From positions 1-39,484 of the forward strand of contig CAYUIS010000036.1 in assembly GCA_964444825.1 (NCBI GenBank): a stretch of DNA of 39,484 nucleotides, read 5' to 3'. How positions within the stretch are numbered: the stretch's first letter is position 1; every line of letters begins with the position of its first letter. Both the position numbers and the translations under genes were made by a program. Origin of the DNA: CAYUIS01 sp964444825 (GTDB lineage Bacteria; Chloroflexota; Anaerolineae; B4-G1). The notes beneath the pieces were generated by a model. That model ran no database searches, had not been told where the DNA came from, and was given only the letters and a program-made list of their open reading frames with translations. This document shows, piece after piece, positions 1 through 7,452 of the stretch.

Positions 1-2
1 AC

Positions 3-128
3 TTGGAGAGTCGTACCCTACAGTGGTCTGATGTCGGCATGCTACTGATGCTGGGCGATGCCTATATGAAGGTCGGAAGGCTGGATGAGGCGCTGAACTC
101 GTTCCGCCGCGCCCTGGATACCCTCTAG
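3..128 (+). CDS. C-terminal end of a TPR-type protein (5' partial)
   Basis: An open frame enters from the left edge and stops at TAG 126-128, giving the last 41 residues. They contain a tetratricopeptide-like helix pair: a GDAYMKVGRLDEAL stretch followed by FRRALDTL, matching the usual TPR spacing of small and acidic positions. TPRs are protein-protein interaction modules, but the function of the whole protein cannot be judged from this tail. The ndk start lies 23 bases downstream, so the two genes are probably co-transcribed. What is seen is one TPR-like unit; the family assignment is inference from a short segment. Confidence 0.6.
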   Translation: MESRTLQWSDVGMLLMLGDAYMKVGRLDEALNSFRRALDTL

Positions 129-151
129 AACAGACAGAACGAGGAGGAGAT

Positions 152-601
152 GTGGAACGCACGCTGATTATCATCAAACCCGACGCCATACAGCGTGGGC
201 TGATCGGTCCGATCGTCACTCGCTTCGAGCGCCGAGGGCTACGGATTGCGGGTATGAAGTTGATACACATTGACCGGGCACTGGCCGAGCGCCACTATGC
301 AGTGCACGAGGGGAAACCCTTTTACGAGCCCTTGATTCAGTACATCACCTCCGCGCCGGTCGTGGTGATGGTCTTGGAAGGAAACCACGCCATTGATATC
401 GCACGCCGGACCATGGGTGCTACAAACCCGGCCGAGGCAGCACCCGGCACCATCCGCGCCGATTTTGGCCTAGAGATCGGCCGTAACCTGGTCCACGGTT
501 CCGATGGGCCAGAGACGGCGGCATTTGAGGTACCGCTCTTTTTCGCCAAGCATGAGCTTCTCTCCTACAAACGGGATGCCGACCGCTGGATATTTGAGTA
601 G
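152..601 (+). CDS. ndk: Nucleoside diphosphate kinase
   Basis: Transfers the gamma phosphate of NTPs to NDPs in the cytoplasm through a phospho-histidine, balancing nucleotide pools. The 149-residue protein has the family's usual length. It opens with ERTLIIIKPDAIQRG, contains the GATNPAEAAPGTIR loop (residues 89-102), and ends with the active-site segment RNLVHGSDGPETA, in which His115 is the catalytic histidine. The motif more often reads HGSDS; here Gly119 replaces that Ser, a mild variation. The start is GTG at 152, chosen because the GAGGAGGA Shine-Dalgarno lies at 141-148; an overlapping ATG at 150 is out of frame. A perfect hairpin follows the stop, so this gene probably ends a transcript that begins upstream with the TPR gene. 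Confidence 0.97.
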   Translation: MERTLIIIKPDAIQRGLIGPIVTRFERRGLRIAGMKLIHIDRALAERHYAVHEGKPFYEPLIQYITSAPVVVMVLEGNHAIDIARRTMGATNPAEAAPGTIRADFGLEIGRNLVHGSDGPETAAFEVPLFFAKHELLSYKRDADRWIFE

Positions 602-610
602 CACTCGACC

Positions 611-645
611 ACCCTTGCGAAGGTAGCATAAACCTTCGCAAGGGT
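611..645 (+). terminator. Rho-independent-like hairpin after ndk
   Basis: A perfect 14-bp inverted repeat (ACCCTTGCGAAGGT at 611-624 and its complement at 632-645) with a 7-base loop lies ten bases after the ndk stop. Only a short T-rich tail (TTTAGT) follows. Termination may therefore be partial, with some read-through into the SPFH gene at 672. Confidence 0.75.
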
Positions 646-671
646 TTAGTAACATACATAGGAGATGCAAA

Positions 672-1760
672 ATGACGCGAACGACAAGACCAGTAGGCCA
701 GTTGAGAGTACCGGCTGTGGCAATGATAGTGGCGCTCGTGCTCATCTTCGTTTTGATGGCTATTGGGCGAGCCTACACTCCCGTCGAACCCGGAACAGTG
801 GTGTTGATCAAACGGTTTGGAGGGCTGACGGGAGCTGTCTATACCGAAGGACTCCACTGGCGCGTGCCATTTGTTGATCGGATGGTAGTCATTCCCACCG
901 CCATTCGGACGTATGAAACCAGCGACGAGCCCACAGGGTCCACTGCCAACTACCGAGACATCCCCGTAACTGCACAGACTGTAGATGGCCAGCAGACCTC
1001 TATCAAGTATACTGTGGTGTTCTTCATACCGCCTGAGAACGCCGTAGATATTCTGCGGACCGTCGGCCCCATGGATGCCATTGTAAGCAATGTTGTGAAA
1101 ACAAACTCCAGGAACCTGGTACGCCTATGGGCGCAGAAATACACCGCCGAGGATCTATATAGCGGTGAGGGGATCTTTGAATACGAGTTCGCAGTACGGG
1201 ATGCACTAGTGGGAGCGTTTGAAAGATACGGCGTCACCCTCGATAGGTTTCTAGTCCGAAAGATAGACTTTGACGATGATTACATCAAGGCCATCGAACA
1301 GCAGCAGATTGCCCAGGAGGCCATCGAGACCGCCAGGTATACTTCGGAGGCCGCCGAATTCGAGAAGGAACGGCAGATCCGCCTGGCAGAAGCAGAGGCG
1401 AAGCGAACCACGCTACAAGCGGCGGCAGACGCCGAAAGAACCACGCTACAAGCGGCGGCGGACGCAGAACGCCAGCGCCTCCTGGCCGACTCGGAAGCGT
1501 ACAGCATCAAGGCGCGCGCAGAAGCGGATGCAGAGCGGCAGCGCCTCCTGGCCGAGTCCGAGGCGTACAGCATCGAGAAACGGGGCGCGGCGCTGAAAGA
1601 ATTCCCCGATCTGGTTCAGTGGGAATTTGTCCGCAACCTCCAGAGCGTCCAGTGGGGTATCCTGCCCAGCGAGGGGGTTACACCACTGATTCCCATACCA
1701 TCCTTCGAAGGGCAGACCGAGGCCACTGTCGTGCCTACGCCCACCCTCCCCGGCGAGTGA
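672..1760 (+). CDS. Membrane SPFH/Band-7 (prohibitin-like) protein
   Basis: A 362-residue membrane-anchored member of the stomatin/prohibitin/flotillin/HflK-C superfamily. These proteins form large ring scaffolds that organise membrane domains or control membrane proteases. One transmembrane helix lies at about residues 16-34 (VAMIVALVLIFVLMAIG). The SPFH core follows, with PVEPGTVVLIKRFGG and GLHWRVPFVD, to about residue 220. A long Ala/Glu/Arg-rich coiled coil built of 11-residue repeats spans about 225-300, then a QWEFVRNLQS segment and a Pro/Thr-rich tail ending PTPTLPGE. The start is ATG 672 with AGGAGA a few bases before it. No NfeD or FtsH partner gene is adjacent, so the partner is unknown. 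Family is clear; exact subfamily is inference. Confidence 0.88.
   Translation: MTRTTRPVGQLRVPAVAMIVALVLIFVLMAIGRAYTPVEPGTVVLIKRFGGLTGAVYTEGLHWRVPFVDRMVVIPTAIRTYETSDEPTGSTANYRDIPVTAQTVDGQQTSIKYTVVFFIPPENAVDILRTVGPMDAIVSNVVKTNSRNLVRLWAQKYTAEDLYSGEGIFEYEFAVRDALVGAFERYGVTLDRFLVRKIDFDDDYIKAIEQQQIAQEAIETARYTSEAAEFEKERQIRLAEAEAKRTTLQAAADAERTTLQAAADAERQRLLADSEAYSIKARAEADAERQRLLAESEAYSIEKRGAALKEFPDLVQWEFVRNLQSVQWGILPSEGVTPLIPIPSFEGQTEATVVPTPTLPGE
1401..1590 (+). repeat. In-frame 33-bp/66-bp repeats encoding hendecads
   Basis: Inside the SPFH gene a 33-bp unit beginning GAACCACGCTACAAGCGGCG recurs at 1405 and 1438. A longer unit containing GCGCCTCCTGGCCGA recurs 66 bp apart, at 1475 and 1541. The period is exactly 11 or 22 codons. 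The encoded peptides read as 11-mers of the AERTTLQAAAD / AERQRLLADSE / AYSIKARAEAD type, which continues the coiled coil rather than interrupting it. Confidence 0.85.
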
Positions 1761-1797
1761 GGCGCTGAACAGGGCCAATATGTCTGACACTCAACGA

Positions 1798-1820
1798 TGG
1801 GGGCGCGCGGCGCGCCCCCA
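1798..1820 (+). terminator. GC-rich hairpin after the SPFH gene
   Basis: TGGGGGCGCG (1798-1807) pairs with CGCGCCCCCA (1811-1820) around a 3-base loop. It is followed by CTTTGTTTCC, a T-rich tail. It lies 38 bases after the SPFH stop and would end that transcript. Confidence 0.8.
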
Positions 1821-1843
1821 CTTTGTTTCCGTGGACTCTCGCT

Positions 1844-1930
1844 ATGCTCCGGATAGTCCGAGAGCCGGTGGTCGTGCCGACGGGAGCTGGCGTCTCTGCC
1901 GAGAGCGGCGTGCCCACCTTCCTGACGAGA
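1844..1930 (+). pseudogene. Remnant of a sirtuin (Sir2-type NAD-dependent deacylase)
   Basis: Reading from ATG 1844, about 28 codons encode MLRIVREPVVVPTGAG followed by VSAESGVPTF. This is the beginning of the Sir2 Rossmann fold with its NAD-binding GAGxSxxSGIPxF signature. Immediately after PTF the expected R-D-x-x-G-L-W continuation is lost in all three frames, and the open frame runs into the 3' end of rsfS on the other strand. No zinc-binding Cys pairs or catalytic HG motif follow. What is seen is one signature motif in a short frame; that it is a decayed sirtuin gene is a strong inference from the motif. It sits just behind the terminator of the SPFH gene. Confidence 0.7.
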
Positions 1931-2016
1931 CACCCCTGTCAGGTCACGCGCCTAGAGTTTTGCGCGGTCTGGCGGCTGAGGTACTGCCTGAGTGGTGGAA
2001 GAGCTATTTACGCAAA

Positions 2017-2382
2017 TCACAGCATCCGCATCACGATCCGCGCCTCTCGCCACAAGCCTTCCAGGTCATAGTAGGCGCGCATCTCTGGCGTAAACAGATG
2101 GACGATCACACCCCCATAGTCCATCAAGACCCATCCGGTGTCTGCCTGTCCTTCGACACCCAGTGGTCTGATATCAAAAGATTGCTTAATTCCCAGCTTG
2201 ATCTCCTCGATCACCGCCTTAGCCTGCCGTGAACTGGTGACCCCACCGATGACAAAGTAATCGGCTATGAGTGAGACATCCTCAAGATCAAGCAGCAACA
2301 CGTCCTCGCCTTTTTGGTCGGCGATCACTTCCACAATGTATCGGGCCAGCTCCAACGAATCCAGGGCTACACCTCCATCCAC
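2017..2382 (-). CDS. rsfS: Ribosomal silencing factor RsfS (Iojap family)
   Basis: Binds ribosomal protein uL14 on the 50S subunit and blocks subunit joining, slowing translation in poor conditions. The 121-residue protein matches the family in length and motifs: LARYIVEVIADQKGEDVLLLD near the N-terminus, then ADYFVIGGVTSSRQAKAVIEEI, and GWVLMDYGGVIVHLFTPEMRAYYDLEGLW near the C-terminus, read here in pieces. The start is GTG at 2382, overlapping the asparaginase stop by 16 bases; this points to translational coupling, although no strong Shine-Dalgarno is visible and a slightly later start is possible. It is the last gene of the smc-asparaginase-rsfS set. Its 3' end faces the sirtuin remnant. 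Confidence 0.93.
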   Translation of the reverse strand: MDGGVALDSLELARYIVEVIADQKGEDVLLLDLEDVSLIADYFVIGGVTSSRQAKAVIEEIKLGIKQSFDIRPLGVEGQADTGWVLMDYGGVIVHLFTPEMRAYYDLEGLWREARIVMRML

Positions 2383-3389
2383 AGCTCTTGCGCCTCAGCG
2401 GCAGTCTTGGCAGCAGCCAACACGACCATCAGCTTGACACGCGCTTTCTGACCGTTCAGACCCTCGGCGAACAGACAGCCCAAGTCAGTCAAGGAACGAT
2501 ATGCACCCGGATAGCCATAGGAATCCCAGACCCTGCCAGAGGAACAGCGGCTGGCAATGACCACCGGTGTGTTATGGGCCGTCCGAGCCTGTCGAATCAC
2601 AGGCAGCCACCACGGAGGCACACGCCCGCCTCCCAGGGCCTCGATAACGACGCCCTTGGCGCCTCGCGCCAGCGCATCCTCCAGCATCTCTGCCCCTATG
2701 CCTACCGTCAGCTTGAGCAAGGGCACTCGCGGCTCCAGGCCATGCCAGGGCAGCATATGCCGCTCCAGTCGCTCCTGAACGATGACCCTACCGCCTTCAA
2801 CTCGACCTACCGGTCCCCAGCCTGGCGATTGAAAAGTGTCCTGGCTGAGTGTGTGCATCTTGGTGACGTAGCGAGCCGCGTGGATCTCGTCGTTGAGAAC
2901 GACCAATGTGCCCAAGCCCCGTGCCTGCTGCGCCGCCGCGACTCGAACAGCAACCACTAGATTCCGATAGCCCTCATATCCAACTTCGGAGGCTGTTCGC
3001 ATAGCGCCGGTCACGACAATAGGCTTCTCACCAGGCACCGTCAGATCGAGCAGATAAGCTGTCTCCTCCAGCACATCCGTACCATGGGTGAGGACGATGC
3101 CCTCCACGTCAGGCTCGACCATCACCGACGCTACGTGCTCCCGGATGGTCCCCAAGGTCTCTAGCGAAAAGTGGGAGCTAGGAAGATTGACGATCTCGCT
3201 GGCACACAACTCCGGTAGGCCAGCCGGAAGCGCCGCCACAAAGTCGGTCGCCCTCAGTGCAGGCACTGCACCACCGGCAGCAGCGTCGTGATACATAGCG
3301 ATCGTGCCGCCAGTAGTCAAGACAGCGATACGGCAGTCACCAGGTAACGACCGGCCACCAATCTCTGGCAAGCCATTCTCCTCGACCAT
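2367..3389 (-). CDS. L-asparaginase family amidohydrolase
   Basis: Predicted to hydrolyse asparagine (possibly glutamine) to aspartate and ammonia. The 340-residue length is typical of the asparaginase/glutaminase family. Visible motifs are TTGGTIA at 25-31 (first catalytic Thr), THGTDVLEETAYLLDL around residue 100-116 (the second signature with Thr-Asp), and RYVTKMHT, whose Lys matches the catalytic Lys region. After TGAMR the family usually has a DGPxN segment; here it reads YEGYRN, a divergence worth noting. There is no signal peptide, so it acts in the cytoplasm. The ATG overlaps the smc stop as TAATG (3387-3391), which suggests coupled translation. Type I versus type II cannot be settled by eye. 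Confidence 0.92.
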   Translation of the reverse strand: MVEENGLPEIGGRSLPGDCRIAVLTTGGTIAMYHDAAAGGAVPALRATDFVAALPAGLPELCASEIVNLPSSHFSLETLGTIREHVASVMVEPDVEGIVLTHGTDVLEETAYLLDLTVPGEKPIVVTGAMRTASEVGYEGYRNLVVAVRVAAAQQARGLGTLVVLNDEIHAARYVTKMHTLSQDTFQSPGWGPVGRVEGGRVIVQERLERHMLPWHGLEPRVPLLKLTVGIGAEMLEDALARGAKGVVIEALGGGRVPPWWLPVIRQARTAHNTPVVIASRCSSGRVWDSYGYPGAYRSLTDLGCLFAEGLNGQKARVKLMVVLAAAKTAAEAQELWMEV

Positions 3390-6300
3390 TAGTCCAGCTT
3401 GAGAGACACCACTTGCGAAACCGCATCCACGCTCATTGAAATCCCATAGAGCGTGTCGGCCGACTCAATGGTGCTACGATTGTGGGTGATGACGATGAAT
3501 TGCGTCCTCTGTGATAGGTCGTCCAGCAACGCGCGGAAGCGTCCGACGTTTGCCTCGTCAAGCATTGCGTCCACCTCATCGAGCACACAAAAGGGCGCCG
3601 GGTTAGCGCGGAGGATGGCAAATAGAAGACTGACAGCCGTCAGGGCCCGCTCCCCACCCGATAGGAGCGCCAGTGTTTGAGCGCGTTTTCCCGGCGGTTG
3701 GGCAATGATGTCCACCCCCGTTTTCAACAAATCATCCGGCTCACTCAACTCCAGCCGTGCGCTACCGCCACCGAACAAGGTGGAGAATATCGCGGAGAAC
3801 TCTCCTGCCACCTTCTCAAAGATCTCTTGGAAGCCCTGCGCCATCAACTCGTCCAACTCTTCCACTATCTTTCTTAGCTGGGCTGAGGCGATGTCCAGGT
3901 CGGAGGCTTGCGCAGTGAGAAAACCGTGTCGCTCCTGAATCTCGGCATAGTCATCTGGCGCATTAGGATTGACCGCGCCCAAGCGGTGCAGGCGGGCTTT
4001 GAGACGCTTGATCTCATCCTCCAGTCCTTCCGGCAGTTCCTCGACGATGGGAAGTCGGGACACCATCGGACGCAGAGGCAGCGGCGACTGTGCTGTCACC
4101 CTCCCCGACAGCTCCAACTCAACCAGTCCCAAATCCTCCTCGATACGCCGAGCCAGCAGTGTTAACTCGTCACGGCAGCGGGCGACATCCAACTGGGCGC
4201 GGCTTTGCCGCGCCTCGATCTCGCGAACTCGGTCGCGGGCCCGATGCTGCCGCTCCTCCAACACGATCTGCTCCTTTTGAATGCGCGCTAGCTCATCCTC
4301 AGTAGGCTGAATACGCACTCGCAAGCCGCTCTGCTGCGTTTCCAAATCAGCCGCCTCTGTATGCAGTTCCCCAGTTCGCGCAGTTAGCGCGACCTGTTCC
4401 GCTTCCAGATCCTTCACTCGTTGGCGACGAGCAGATACCTGAGCTTCAAGTCTGTCCAGCAGCAAGGATTCCCGCTGTGAACCGGCCCGCTGGCTTCGTA
4501 GAGACTCCTCAACCACCGCGATCTCGGTACGAGCCTTGCCCACTGTCTCTCGTTCGATCTGGGCAGCTTCCTCTCTGACCACCGAGGCTTGCCGGTTCAG
4601 CTCGACCAGGGCGGCCTCCATCGCCGCGACTTGCTCGGCCTCGATACGCTGCTGGTTCTCGATCTCATCACAGCTACGCCGAGTCTCGTCTATGCGGACA
4701 GCCAAATCCTGTGGCGTCGCCCCATCCACCACCTGACTTACACCGTCCCCGCCGGCACCATCCCATCCAACCACAAGCGCACCATCCGACCGCAGGACAA
4801 TGCCTGAGACAGTCACGCAGCGACTCCCTGGTGGCATAGAAGGTAGTAGACCATATGCTGTCTTCAAATCATCGCACAGGGCGACAACTCCCAGCGTCGC
4901 CTCAACCGCCGGTCGCGCCTTTTCGGTGCAGGAAACCACATCAGCAGCGCACAGCGTCCCTGAAGGCAGGGACGGCACCGCTCGAAGGCTATCCAACGGC
5001 AGCAACACCAGCCGCCCGCCAACCGACTTCAAAACCCGACGCACACCTCCTACAATAGCGGCCTTTTCCACAACAACGGCCTGCAGGTCAGCCCCCAGGA
5101 CGATCTCGATAGCGTGCTTCCACTTCTGAGGCACCGTCAGCAGCGTATCAAGCGGCCCAATGACACCGGGGAGACGAGCTTCAAGTAGGGCTTGAACACT
5201 GCCATCGTGTGATATCTTGAGAGCGCGTACCCGGTTCAGGGCCTCCTGCTCACCCGCCAGACGTGCCGCCTCCGCCCGCTCCTGGAGCAGTGCATGGTTC
5301 AGTTGTTCCAACCGCGCGCGGCGGACACGCAGATCCTGCTCGGTGCGCGTATGATCCACCACGGACTGCTCTACTCGCGCTTCGACTGCCGTCCATTCAA
5401 GCTCCAGCTCCGCCAGTTGCTCCTTGCGTGCCTGTAGATCGCCCTCCAGTTGCCGCGTATACTCAAGCGTCTGGGAAACCTGCTCGGCTTGCGCCTCTCG
5501 CTGGGCCTCCAATGGGTCCAGTTCGGCCTCCAGTTCTTCACGCCGGACGTGCAGTAGCCGAGCCCGCTCTCCTGACACAGCCAGCTCTCGCTGCAGTTCG
5601 TTGATTCGGTCGTAGAGATCAGCTCTTTCCCGAAGCCAATCACGCAAACTGGCCCGCAGTTCGCCCTCTCGCTGCCGCAGCTCAACCTGTCGGCTGCCTA
5701 GTCCCGACTCTTCTCGCTCCCTCTCCTCGAGTTCGGCTTCCAGGACCGCAGCTACCTCGACGGCGCGGTCCAGTTCAGTCTGTTGATGTCCCCATTGATA
5801 GCCGTACCACGTGCGCTGCAGCCGTCCCAGATGGGCCGTGAGCCGCTGATGTTCCTGTACCCGCTTTGTTTCCCGCTCAAGCTTTTTCAGGCGAGGTGTG
5901 ATCTCATTGATGATGTCGTAGACGCGCTCCAGGTTATGCTGGGTTTCATCAAGACGCCCGACCGCGTCCTCACGCTGGGCGCGGTAATAGCTGATACCGG
6001 CGGCGTCCTCAAAGAGCATACGCCTCTCTTCAGGGCGAAGCGAGAGTGCCGCGTCAACCAATCCCTGTCCGATCACCGTGTACGTGCGCTGACTGAGGCC
6101 GCTTTCAGCCAGCAACTGGGTGATATCGCGGAGCCGCACCCTTGATCCGTTAACAAGGTACTCATTCTCACCGGATCGATAGGCACGCCGGGTGAAGGTG
6201 ACCTCACTGAATTCAATCGGCAGCCAGCTATCAGCATTGTCAAAGGTCAGCGAGACCTCGGCCATCCCTGCTCTTGCACGCCGCCTCCCGCCGGCATAGA

Positions 6301-6493
6301 TCATATCCGCCGTCGACTTGGCCCGGAGGGTGCGCATACGCTGCTCACCCAGCACCCAGCTAATCGAGTCCGCGATATTCGACTTGCCACTACCGTTGGG
6401 ACCCACGATGGCCGTGATGCCTGTTGGGAACAGGAATTCGGTCTTGGTCGCAAAGGACTTGAAGCCCTGAATTACAAGATGATTGAGATGCAT
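3389..6493 (-). CDS. smc: Chromosome segregation ATPase SMC
   Basis: Core subunit of the bacterial condensin-like complex, which folds and helps segregate the chromosome together with ScpA and ScpB (not in this window). Walker A GPNGSGKSN is at about residues 32-40, followed by SWVLGEQ. The first coiled-coil arm runs from about 165 to 420, the hinge from about 420 to 585, and the second arm to about 860. The C-terminal head has the signature LLSGGERALTAVSLLFA, Walker B FCVLDEVDAMLDEANV and the ITHNRSTIESAD switch. At 1034 residues it is shorter than the usual 1150-1200, and the deficit lies in the arms because both heads and the hinge look complete. The ATG at 6493 lies 12 bases after the predicted transcription start. 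It leads the operon with asparaginase and rsfS. Confidence 0.97.
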   Translation of the reverse strand: MHLNHLVIQGFKSFATKTEFLFPTGITAIVGPNGSGKSNIADSISWVLGEQRMRTLRAKSTADMIYAGGRRRARAGMAEVSLTFDNADSWLPIEFSEVTFTRRAYRSGENEYLVNGSRVRLRDITQLLAESGLSQRTYTVIGQGLVDAALSLRPEERRMLFEDAAGISYYRAQREDAVGRLDETQHNLERVYDIINEITPRLKKLERETKRVQEHQRLTAHLGRLQRTWYGYQWGHQQTELDRAVEVAAVLEAELEEREREESGLGSRQVELRQREGELRASLRDWLRERADLYDRINELQRELAVSGERARLLHVRREELEAELDPLEAQREAQAEQVSQTLEYTRQLEGDLQARKEQLAELELEWTAVEARVEQSVVDHTRTEQDLRVRRARLEQLNHALLQERAEAARLAGEQEALNRVRALKISHDGSVQALLEARLPGVIGPLDTLLTVPQKWKHAIEIVLGADLQAVVVEKAAIVGGVRRVLKSVGGRLVLLPLDSLRAVPSLPSGTLCAADVVSCTEKARPAVEATLGVVALCDDLKTAYGLLPSMPPGSRCVTVSGIVLRSDGALVVGWDGAGGDGVSQVVDGATPQDLAVRIDETRRSCDEIENQQRIEAEQVAAMEAALVELNRQASVVREEAAQIERETVGKARTEIAVVEESLRSQRAGSQRESLLLDRLEAQVSARRQRVKDLEAEQVALTARTGELHTEAADLETQQSGLRVRIQPTEDELARIQKEQIVLEERQHRARDRVREIEARQSRAQLDVARCRDELTLLARRIEEDLGLVELELSGRVTAQSPLPLRPMVSRLPIVEELPEGLEDEIKRLKARLHRLGAVNPNAPDDYAEIQERHGFLTAQASDLDIASAQLRKIVEELDELMAQGFQEIFEKVAGEFSAIFSTLFGGGSARLELSEPDDLLKTGVDIIAQPPGKRAQTLALLSGGERALTAVSLLFAILRANPAPFCVLDEVDAMLDEANVGRFRALLDDLSQRTQFIVITHNRSTIESADTLYGISMSVDAVSQVVSLKLD

Positions 6494-6511
6494 ATACCGC
6501 CCCGGCTATTC

Positions 6512-6561
6512 AGTATACCTCGCTTGGCAAAGATTGCAAATCGCGCACTGCAACATATAAT
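6512..6561. promoter_or_regulatory. Symmetric divergent promoter sharing one TTGCAA -35 box
   Basis: TTGCAA at 6534-6539 is its own reverse complement. To the right, after 16 bases, comes TATAAT (6556-6561) for the metallophosphoesterase. To the left, also after 16 bases, comes TATACT on the minus strand (AGTATA at 6512-6517) for smc. The single hexamer can thus serve as -35 for both genes. The rightward start would fall at about 6568, the ATG itself. Confidence 0.7.
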
Positions 6562-6567
6562 AAACCT

Positions 6568-7425
6568 ATGACCCAGAGGTTCACCCGCCGCTACTTTCTT
6601 AGGCTGCTTGTGGGTAGCACAGCCACCGTTGGGCTCTCAGCCCTTGGCGGGGCAGGCTATGCCACGCTTGTCGAGCCGCATTGGCTGATCTTGAGGCGGG
6701 TGGATATTCCCATCCCCGATCTGCCTCCTGAGCTGAATGGGTACACCATCGCCCAGCTTTCCGACCTGCATCGTGGGCCGGACATCACACAACAGACCAT
6801 CTCCCGAGCGGTAGAACTAGTGATGCGTGAGGACCCCACCCTAGTCGCGCTGACCGGTGATTACGTGTCCGGTTCCGCCGCATATGCTACCTCTTGCGCA
6901 CAAGCGCTGTCCCCGCTGGCGTCTTTTGGCAGAGCAATAGCTTGTCTGGGCAACCATGATCACTGGACAGATGCAGACGTGGTCACCAGGTCTCTAGACG
7001 ACGTCGGCATCACGGTCCTGCGCAACGCCGCTCAAGAGGTCGCAGACAGGCTATGGGTGGCAGCGGTGGATGATGTATGGGAGCAGCATGCCGACCTTGA
7101 CAAGGCATTGTCAGCGATTCCGACCGGTGCAATAGTCGTGCTTCTGGCCCATGAGCCCGACTATGCCGACGAGGTCGTAGCTGCGGACGACGATCGGATA
7201 TGCCTTCAGATCTCAGGCCATTCTCACGGGGGGCAGGTCAATCTACCCATTATCGGACCGCCAGTCCGACCCTACCTTGCCCAAAAGTACCCCGCGGGCC
7301 GATACCGTTTGGGTCATATGTGGCTATACGTCAACCGAGGCGTGGGATTGATCAGACCGGCGGTACGGCTTAACTGCCGTCCTGAGGTAACAACTTTGAC
7401 CCTGAGATCAGTTGACTCGCTTTGA
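6568..7425 (+). CDS. Tat-exported calcineurin-like metallophosphoesterase
   Basis: A 285-residue binuclear-metal phosphoesterase of the YaeI/YkoQ type, whose members are membrane-facing and act on phosphodiester or lipid substrates. The N-terminus RRYFLRLL (residues 7-14) followed by a hydrophobic Gly/Ala stretch looks like a twin-arginine signal or signal anchor. Metal-binding motifs appear in the family order: SDLHRG, TGDYVSG, LGNHDHW, a later AHEPDY, and SGHSHGGQVNLP. The substrate cannot be predicted from these. The ATG lies seven bases after a TATAAT box, so the mRNA is probably leaderless, and no Shine-Dalgarno is visible. Its 3' end converges on rnc with only 27 bases between stops. 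Confidence 0.9.
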   Translation: MTQRFTRRYFLRLLVGSTATVGLSALGGAGYATLVEPHWLILRRVDIPIPDLPPELNGYTIAQLSDLHRGPDITQQTISRAVELVMREDPTLVALTGDYVSGSAAYATSCAQALSPLASFGRAIACLGNHDHWTDADVVTRSLDDVGITVLRNAAQEVADRLWVAAVDDVWEQHADLDKALSAIPTGAIVVLLAHEPDYADEVVAADDDRICLQISGHSHGGQVNLPIIGPPVRPYLAQKYPAGRYRLGHMWLYVNRGVGLIRPAVRLNCRPEVTTLTLRSVDSL

Positions 7426-7452
7426 CAAGCTCAGGATTCCCACAGTTGATCG

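Noticed and set aside
1401..1590. Tandem repeats resembling a CRISPR array
   Set aside because: There are no unique spacers; the period is a multiple of 33 bp, in frame, inside a coiled-coil coding region.
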